NCBI GenBank assembly: GCA_905182935.1
Contig: CAJJDL010000230.1
Location: forward strand, 1 to 10,857
Direction: 5' to 3'
DNA length: 10,857 nt
DNA from: an uncultured Nitrospinaceae bacterium
Lineage (GTDB): Bacteria > Nitrospinota > Nitrospinia > Nitrospinales > VA-1
Each line of letters opens with the position of its first letter. Position 1 is the stretch's first letter. The notes below the pieces were generated by a model that had not been told where the DNA came from, ran no database searches, and saw only the letters and a list, made by a program, of their open reading frames with translations. Positions 6,364 through 10,857 of this stretch are shown here, one piece after another. The translations under genes were made by a program, and so were the position numbers.

Positions 6364-7650
6364 ATGCTGGATCAAAATTTATTTATTAATGATTATGAAG
6401 AAACCAAACGGCGTTTATTACGCAAAAAAGTTTCGAGTGATCAGGTTGAACAAATTCGTAAGGCAATTCTTGATCGGAAAAATTTTGTTGGTGAGGTGGA
6501 TGGACTTCGTGCCGAAATTAACGAAAAATCAAAACAAGTTGGCGTATTTTTTCAGCAAGGTAAAAAAGATGAAGCTGAGAATTTAAAATTATCTGTTCCT
6601 CAACTAAAAAAAGTACTCGATGCTAAGGAGCATGAGCTTAAAAAAATTGATGAAAAAAGGGTGCAATTATTATTGAGAGTTCCAAATCTTCCTGATGATG
6701 ATTGCCCGGACGGTTTTTCTGAGGATTGTAACATTGTGCTCAGAACAGTAGGTTATGAAAAATCGGATTATGATGGAAAGGATTTTAAACCTCATTGGGA
6801 AATAGGCGAAGAACTGGGAATATTTGACGCTGAGCGTGCAGCAAAATTGAGCGGTGCGATGTTTGCTCTTTTAAGAGGTGATGGAGCCCGTCTACACCGT
6901 GCTCTTATTCAATTTGCTCTTTCTATAAATAGCGAGAAGAATGAAGAAATCCTGCCTCCTCATTTTGTTAGACCTGATATGATGATGGGAACCGGGACAC
7001 TTCCCAAGTTTGAAGATGACGCCTATCGTTTTCGCGATGATGATTTGTGGGCTATTCCGACAGGGGAAGTTCCGTTGACGAACTTCCATGCTGGAGAAAT
7101 TCTTTCTATTGAAGATCTTCCAAAGCGTTATATGGCATACACGCTTTGTTTTCGGCGTGAAGCAGGTTCTGCAGGTAAAGATACCAGGGGAATGCAGAGG
7201 CTCCACGAGTTTCATAAAGTCGAGCTTGTTCGTTTATGTACTCCGGAAATGGTAAAAGATGAATTTGAATTACTAGTAAATGATGCTGAACGCCCTTTGA
7301 AAATGTTAGGGCTTCCTTATCGTGTACTGGATCTTTGCGGTGGCGATATCACTTTTTCATCAACGCGAGTTCACGATCTCGAAGTTTACTCCCCAGGAAC
7401 ACAATCATGGTTAGAAGTTTCCTCTATTGGAACTTTTTCAGACTTTCAAACAAGGAGAGGTAATAGTCGTTTTCGGCGTAGTGATAAAGATAAGCCAGAA
7501 TTTTTGCATTCTTTAAATGGCTCAGGCTTAGCTGCACCAAGAGTTTGGGCTGCTATCGTGGAACACGGGTATCAGCAAGATGGCTCTATAAAGATCCCCG
7601 ATGTCTTAGTACCTTTTATGGGCGGTCAAACAGAAATTAAACGTAAATAG
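6364..7650 (+). CDS. serS: Seryl-tRNA synthetase
   Basis: SerS attaches serine to tRNA-Ser (and to tRNA-Sec where present) in the cytoplasm. The 428-residue protein has the bacterial layout. Residues about 25-105 form the charged coiled-coil arm that grips the long variable arm of tRNA-Ser, and the class II catalytic core follows. The serine-binding TxE loop reads TGEVPLTN (TGE at 233-235), motif 2 is FRREAGSAGKDTRG (263-276) leading into HEFHKVELV, the DLEVYSPG strand is at 338-345, SDFQTRRGNSRF lies at about 359-370, and motif 3 ends in LNGSGLAAPR (384-393). All class II signatures are present. The ATG at 6364 gives the family-typical MLDQNLF start; the in-frame TTG at 6349 adds five atypical residues. 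Neither has a clear Shine-Dalgarno, which is unusual for such a gene. A long untranslated region precedes it, and the flavin reductase follows after 33 bases. Confidence 0.97.
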   Translation: MLDQNLFINDYEETKRRLLRKKVSSDQVEQIRKAILDRKNFVGEVDGLRAEINEKSKQVGVFFQQGKKDEAENLKLSVPQLKKVLDAKEHELKKIDEKRVQLLLRVPNLPDDDCPDGFSEDCNIVLRTVGYEKSDYDGKDFKPHWEIGEELGIFDAERAAKLSGAMFALLRGDGARLHRALIQFALSINSEKNEEILPPHFVRPDMMMGTGTLPKFEDDAYRFRDDDLWAIPTGEVPLTNFHAGEILSIEDLPKRYMAYTLCFRREAGSAGKDTRGMQRLHEFHKVELVRLCTPEMVKDEFELLVNDAERPLKMLGLPYRVLDLCGGDITFSSTRVHDLEVYSPGTQSWLEVSSIGTFSDFQTRRGNSRFRRSDKDKPEFLHSLNGSGLAAPRVWAAIVEHGYQQDGSIKIPDVLVPFMGGQTEIKRK

Positions 7651-7672
7651 GTTCTATTTTTTTATAATTTAT

Positions 7673-7676
7673 GGAG
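7673..7676 (+). promoter_or_regulatory. Ribosome binding site deciding the flavin reductase start
   Basis: GGAG at 7673-7676 is seven bases before the TTG at 7684 but only one base before the in-frame TTG at 7678. The spacing favours 7684. Confidence 0.55.
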
Positions 7677-7683
7677 TTTGAAA

Positions 7684-8154
7684 TTGAAAAATAAAAAAGA
7701 GGTAGGTAAGGCTCTGGGTCGAATCCCCAGTGGACTTTTTATAGTAACGGCAAATTTTCAAGATAAAGAAGATGCCGTTCTTGCTAGTTGGGTTAATCAA
7801 TGTTCTTTTGATCCGCCAGAAATAACTGTTTCACTAGGACAAATGCGTAATGCTAGATTATTAATAGAGTCTTCTCAGGCTTTTATAGTAAATGTCCTTG
7901 GTAAAGAATCTAATGACCTTATGAAGCATTTTTTTAAATCTCATGAAGGCTCTATATTCGATGGACTAAAAACACGCAAAGGAATTGAAGGAATAAAAAT
8001 ATTAACAGATGCAGTATCTTACCTTGAGTGTAGATTATCGGATGCAGTTATTTCCGGAGACCATGTGGTTTATTTTGGAGAAGTTGTAGGGGGTAAGGTA
8101 TTAAAAGGCGGTGAGCCAAGTTTTCACGTGCGTGACAATGGATTTAACTACTGA
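7684..8154 (+). CDS. Flavin reductase-like FMN-binding protein
   Basis: This 156-residue protein is one complete flavin-reductase-like (split-barrel, FMN-binding) domain. Visible signatures are GRIPSGLFIVTA near the N-terminus (about 12-23), ASWVNQCSFDPPEITVSL (34-51, the flavin-contacting strand-turn), RNARLLIE (56-63), FIVNVL (67-72), GDHVVYFGEVV (125-135) and the closing HVRDNGFNY. The family uses NAD(P)H to reduce FMN/FAD or binds flavin for a partner enzyme. The SWV-Q-SF-PP block resembles the flavin-reductase module at the C-terminus of cyanobacterial flavodiiron proteins, here as a separate protein. It has no signal peptide. I chose the TTG at 7684 for its spacing from GGAG; TTG at 7678 would add two residues. 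It probably shares a transcript with serS. Its last seven bases overlap the 3' end of the opposing gene. Confidence 0.85.
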   Translation: MKNKKEVGKALGRIPSGLFIVTANFQDKEDAVLASWVNQCSFDPPEITVSLGQMRNARLLIESSQAFIVNVLGKESNDLMKHFFKSHEGSIFDGLKTRKGIEGIKILTDAVSYLECRLSDAVISGDHVVYFGEVVGGKVLKGGEPSFHVRDNGFNY

Positions 8155-8417
8155 GTTAGGCCTATCATTTTTGCTATATCGTAATTAGTTAATATCCAAT
8201 AGATCAAGGTTACAAGAAATGTGGTGATACTTAGGCCAAGCGCAATTAGTTTAAAAAGTCGTTTTTTATCTTCATAATAATATTGTTTTACATCCTCAGT
8301 GAAACTTTCTACGACTCCTTCATTAGGGTTTTTCTTCCACGTTCGATCAATTGCATCCCGGCCATAAATCACCCCGAAGATGACAGCTATGATTAATATT
8401 TCAATAGCGCCTATCAT
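8148..8417 (-). CDS. Small two-helix membrane protein, function unknown
   Basis: I do not recognise this 89-residue protein with certainty. It has a hydrophobic helix at residues 2-18 starting MIGAIEILIIAVIFG, a charged middle (about 19-55, with YGRDAIDRTWKKNP and VKQYYYEDKKR), and a second helix at about 56-76. The first helix with its early glutamate followed by FG resembles the start of TatA/TatB-type translocase subunits, but the usual FGPKKLP hinge is missing and a second helix is present. I therefore do not call it TatA. It lies 41 bases downstream of the large TPR gene on the same strand and is probably co-transcribed with it; its 3' end overlaps the flavin reductase gene by seven bases. 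The ribosome site is weak. Coding status is supported by the coherent membrane pattern and tight fit between neighbours. Confidence 0.65.
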   Translation of the reverse strand: MIGAIEILIIAVIFGVIYGRDAIDRTWKKNPNEGVVESFTEDVKQYYYEDKKRLFKLIALGLSITTFLVTLIYWILTNYDIAKMIGLTQ

Positions 8418-8458
8418 TTTTTGTTTATTCTTTCTCGATTATACGGCTCAATATTTAT

Positions 8459-10857
8459 TCAATAACGGGCATATGTTTCTAGCCGTTTTGTTTGCTTAGG
8501 TATTAGGGTTAATTGTTTTAAACCTGTACTACTTTCACTACTTTTAACGCAACGAAAACCATAGTCATCCAATCTTGAACTGGAGTAACTGTTATTGCGG
8601 TAAGATGAATATATAAATCCTCTAAGGTCTCGCCATGAACCACCTCTTAAAACCTTATATTTTCCACCAATCTGGCCTTTCGGATTGATATGATTGGCTG
8701 GGTTGTCATAATACTCTCGATCGAACCAATCGTCTACCCATTCTTTAACGTTCCCTGCCATATGGTGAATACCATAAGTGCTTGCTCCCTCTTTAAAAGT
8801 ATCTACGGGCACCATGACATGGTGTTTGACTTCTTTTGACCAAGTTTGGCGGTAGCGCGCAAGTTTGTTTGTTGGCAATTTGTTTCCCCATGGGTAAATT
8901 TTACCATTTTCTCCACGTGCAGCTTTTTCCCATTCTGCCTCCGTGGGCAAGCGTTTCCCCTTCGAGCGACAATATTCGTAGGCACCCTGCCATTTAATGT
9001 TATTTATTGGATGATTTTCGAACCCTTTTCTAGGGAGATACTTGCCATTAAAAAAAAGTGTTCCAAACTTATTATCAAGGTAATATCCATTAACATTATT
9101 TACCTCATTTAAAAATAAAGCAAAACTACTTGCCGAGACTTCATATCGATCTATATAGTAGGGGTCTAAATATGTTTTATGTTCAGGAGATTCATCTTGG
9201 CCGTGATCATTGGAGCCCATTATAAAAAAACCACCAGGAATGAGAACCATATTTTTGGGAATAACTTTAGATAAGGGTGTTTTTATTTTGTTATCAGAGG
9301 TTATTTTAGTAGCACTCGACGGCAAACCTTTTTTAATTAAGAATCTTGCCTCGTTCGCCAGTTTACTGTTAGGAGCAAGTGCTATAAATCGGTTTAAATG
9401 GTGTAGGGCCATTACATTTTTACCCACTTCTGCATAAACCCAACCTGTAAAAAAAGATGATTCTATGCGCTTTGGGAAAAGTCGTGTGGTTTCTTTTAAG
9501 TCATCTAGTATTGCCTTTGTAATATCTTTCGATTTTTTTTCTAAAGCATTGCGGTAAAAATTTTTAGCAGACGCATGGTCCCCATTTAACCAAGAATATA
9601 GACCAAGGTTCATGTCAGCTAGCAAAGTAATTTTAGATGATGGGGCCCCTAGTTTTAAGCCACGCTTTGTCCAGGCTGTCGCCATTTGAAACTCCCCCTT
9701 CCTATAATGAACCCATCCTAATTGTATATATGAGGGAAGGTGTTTCGAGTTTTGTCCCAATATATTTCTATATTCTGTTATTGAACGATCTAAGTTTCCC
9801 ATCTTATAGAATAACTCGGCTAGTGCTTCGAGTGCTTCGATATTATTTGGATGGCGAGATTTTATTGGTTCTAGTGATTCTATAGCTAATTTAAACTTCT
9901 TAAGTTTCGTATAGACTTGGCCTATCGAAATATGGGCACTTGTATCATTAGTATCAATTTTGATTATTCGTTTAAGGTGTAGAAGTGCACTAATGTATTT
10001 TTCTGTTTTAAGGTATATATCAATTAGTTGGCGATGGGCTCGAGTGAAGGCAGGTTGTATCTGGACTACTTGCAAAAATACCTCAATTGCACGGTCTGTA
10101 TCGGAAATATCTATATAGGTTTGCCCCAAATTGAATAAAGTTGACGTATTATTAGGGTCTGATTTTAAAGCTTTTTGATAGTGGTAGATAGCCGAGTTGT
10201 GTTGTTTTGTTTCGCCATAAATATTTGCTAAATTATTATGAGCTTCAATTGATAATGGGTTGATTTCGGTAGATGGCTTCAAATAAAAAATAGATTTTTT
10301 TGGACGAGAATTTTTATAATATACCATTCCAATATTTGAAAGGTATGCTCCTAAGGATTGCTTTTTATTTAAACTTTGAGTAAAAAAGGGTGTTTTTTTT
10401 TCAAACTTAAGGCCAAATCTATTTTCATAAAAGGAGTCAGGATATGATGCTCCAGACTCTGTGGTTTCTATGTTAATTCTTGTTCTACCTGACTCATAAC
10501 GAACAAAAAAATGATTGGGGAGGCCAACTCCATATATTGGAAGGTTTAATTTATCGGCAATGATTAGATACAGGAGAGAAAGGTTCATGCAGTAACCATT
10601 TTTGGTCTTTAGCATCCCATGTAAAAATAATTCGTTCTTATTTGTCGGTATCCCGAATTTATCAACTTTATCCGTGTAGCGGTAACCTTTTTCCTCGTGA
10701 ATGACCTGCCTTAGTATATTTACAGTTTCTTGGGCGGAACTTTCTGCGGTTAATTTATTTTTTACGGACTCTATAAGGTCATTGATTTCATTTTTTAATG
10801 CTATTTCGTTTAAGGATGGGTCCCAGTCTTTAGATATTAAAATTAATGCTTCGGTCA
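8459..10857 (-). CDS. Transglutaminase-like / TPR / FGE-like fusion protein (N-terminus cut by window edge)
   Basis: The frame stays open from the stop at 8459-8461 to the right edge: 798 residues are visible and the true start lies outside. The ATG at 10615 falls inside the first domain and is not the start. Residues about 1-140 form a transglutaminase-like (SirB1-related) domain: HEEKGY, NGYCMNLSLLY with a possible nucleophile Cys89, VGLPNHFFVRY with His115, and INIETTESG. Residues about 170-510 hold about nine 34-residue TPR-type repeats (for example AHNNLANIYGETKQHNSAI, ALKSDPNN), a protein-interaction scaffold. Residues about 533-770 are an FGE/SUMF1-like domain: MVLIPGGFFIMG, YYIDRYEVS, RLPTEAEWEKAARG, YPWGN, MAGNVKEWVDDW, VLRGGSW, GFRCV. 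The catalytic cysteine pair of true FGEs is absent. I see no membrane segment in the visible part. Whether it is exported depends on the missing N-terminus. The 89-residue membrane protein follows in the same direction. Confidence 0.88.
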   Translation of the reverse strand, partial: TEALILISKDWDPSLNEIALKNEINDLIESVKNKLTAESSAQETVNILRQVIHEEKGYRYTDKVDKFGIPTNKNELFLHGMLKTKNGYCMNLSLLYLIIADKLNLPIYGVGLPNHFFVRYESGRTRINIETTESGASYPDSFYENRFGLKFEKKTPFFTQSLNKKQSLGAYLSNIGMVYYKNSRPKKSIFYLKPSTEINPLSIEAHNNLANIYGETKQHNSAIYHYQKALKSDPNNTSTLFNLGQTYIDISDTDRAIEVFLQVVQIQPAFTRAHRQLIDIYLKTEKYISALLHLKRIIKIDTNDTSAHISIGQVYTKLKKFKLAIESLEPIKSRHPNNIEALEALAELFYKMGNLDRSITEYRNILGQNSKHLPSYIQLGWVHYRKGEFQMATAWTKRGLKLGAPSSKITLLADMNLGLYSWLNGDHASAKNFYRNALEKKSKDITKAILDDLKETTRLFPKRIESSFFTGWVYAEVGKNVMALHHLNRFIALAPNSKLANEARFLIKKGLPSSATKITSDNKIKTPLSKVIPKNMVLIPGGFFIMGSNDHGQDESPEHKTYLDPYYIDRYEVSASSFALFLNEVNNVNGYYLDNKFGTLFFNGKYLPRKGFENHPINNIKWQGAYEYCRSKGKRLPTEAEWEKAARGENGKIYPWGNKLPTNKLARYRQTWSKEVKHHVMVPVDTFKEGASTYGIHHMAGNVKEWVDDWFDREYYDNPANHINPKGQIGGKYKVLRGGSWRDLRGFIYSSYRNNSYSSSRLDDYGFRCVKSSESSTGLKQLTLIPKQTKRLETYARY

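Noticed and set aside
6257..6586. Open frame of 109 codons overlapping the serS start
   Set aside because: It runs in another frame through conserved serS sequence, has no ribosome site and shows no recognisable protein.
8459..10857. True sulfatase-activating FGE function for the C-terminal domain
   Set aside because: The segment after VLRGGSW has no cysteine pair, and no sulfatase gene is in the window.

Overview
The window is AT-rich, gene-dense bacterial DNA. An O-antigen-ligase-like membrane protein, a Tat-type molybdoenzyme and a probable lipoprotein suggest a Gram-negative bacterium. Two formylglycine-generating-enzyme-like (FGE/SUMF1) domains, one fused to TPRs, together with a compact dapF-dapA-dapB cluster would fit a low-GC marine lineage such as Nitrospinota or a deltaproteobacterial relative. 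This placement is inferred from gene style only, and no marker gene fixes it.

Layout. Positions 1-519 (minus) hold the N-terminal part of an O-antigen ligase/polymerase-like membrane protein that runs off the left edge. It is divergent from a small SAM-dependent methyltransferase (808-1410, plus); the pair looks like the edge of a surface-glycan region. A plus-strand run follows: dapF, dapA, dapB (lysine/diaminopimelate pathway), a sulfite-oxidase-fold molybdoenzyme of MsrP type with a Tat-like signal, and an FGE-like probable lipoprotein that starts inside the stop codon of the molybdoenzyme gene. A gap of about 560 bases without a convincing gene precedes serS (seryl-tRNA synthetase), followed closely by a small flavin reductase. 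On the minus strand, converging on the flavin reductase, are an 89-residue two-helix membrane protein and, upstream of it, a large gene cut by the right edge. The visible part of that gene encodes a transglutaminase-like domain, about nine TPR-type repeats and an FGE-like domain.

How the genes work together. DapA, DapB and DapF catalyse the first, second and last steps of diaminopimelate synthesis, which feeds peptidoglycan and lysine. The molybdoenzyme and the FGE-like lipoprotein are probably co-translated and both exported, so a joint envelope function is likely, but no substrate can be read from the sequence. SerS and the flavin reductase are housekeeping or redox enzymes. Neither FGE-like domain has cysteines where true sulfatase-activating FGEs carry their catalytic pair, so I treat both as FGE-fold proteins of unknown function.

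I found no rRNA, tRNA, CRISPR array, insertion sequence or strong intrinsic terminator. The most unusual items are the transglutaminase-like/TPR/FGE fusion and the coupled molybdoenzyme/FGE-like lipoprotein pair attached to the lysine cluster.
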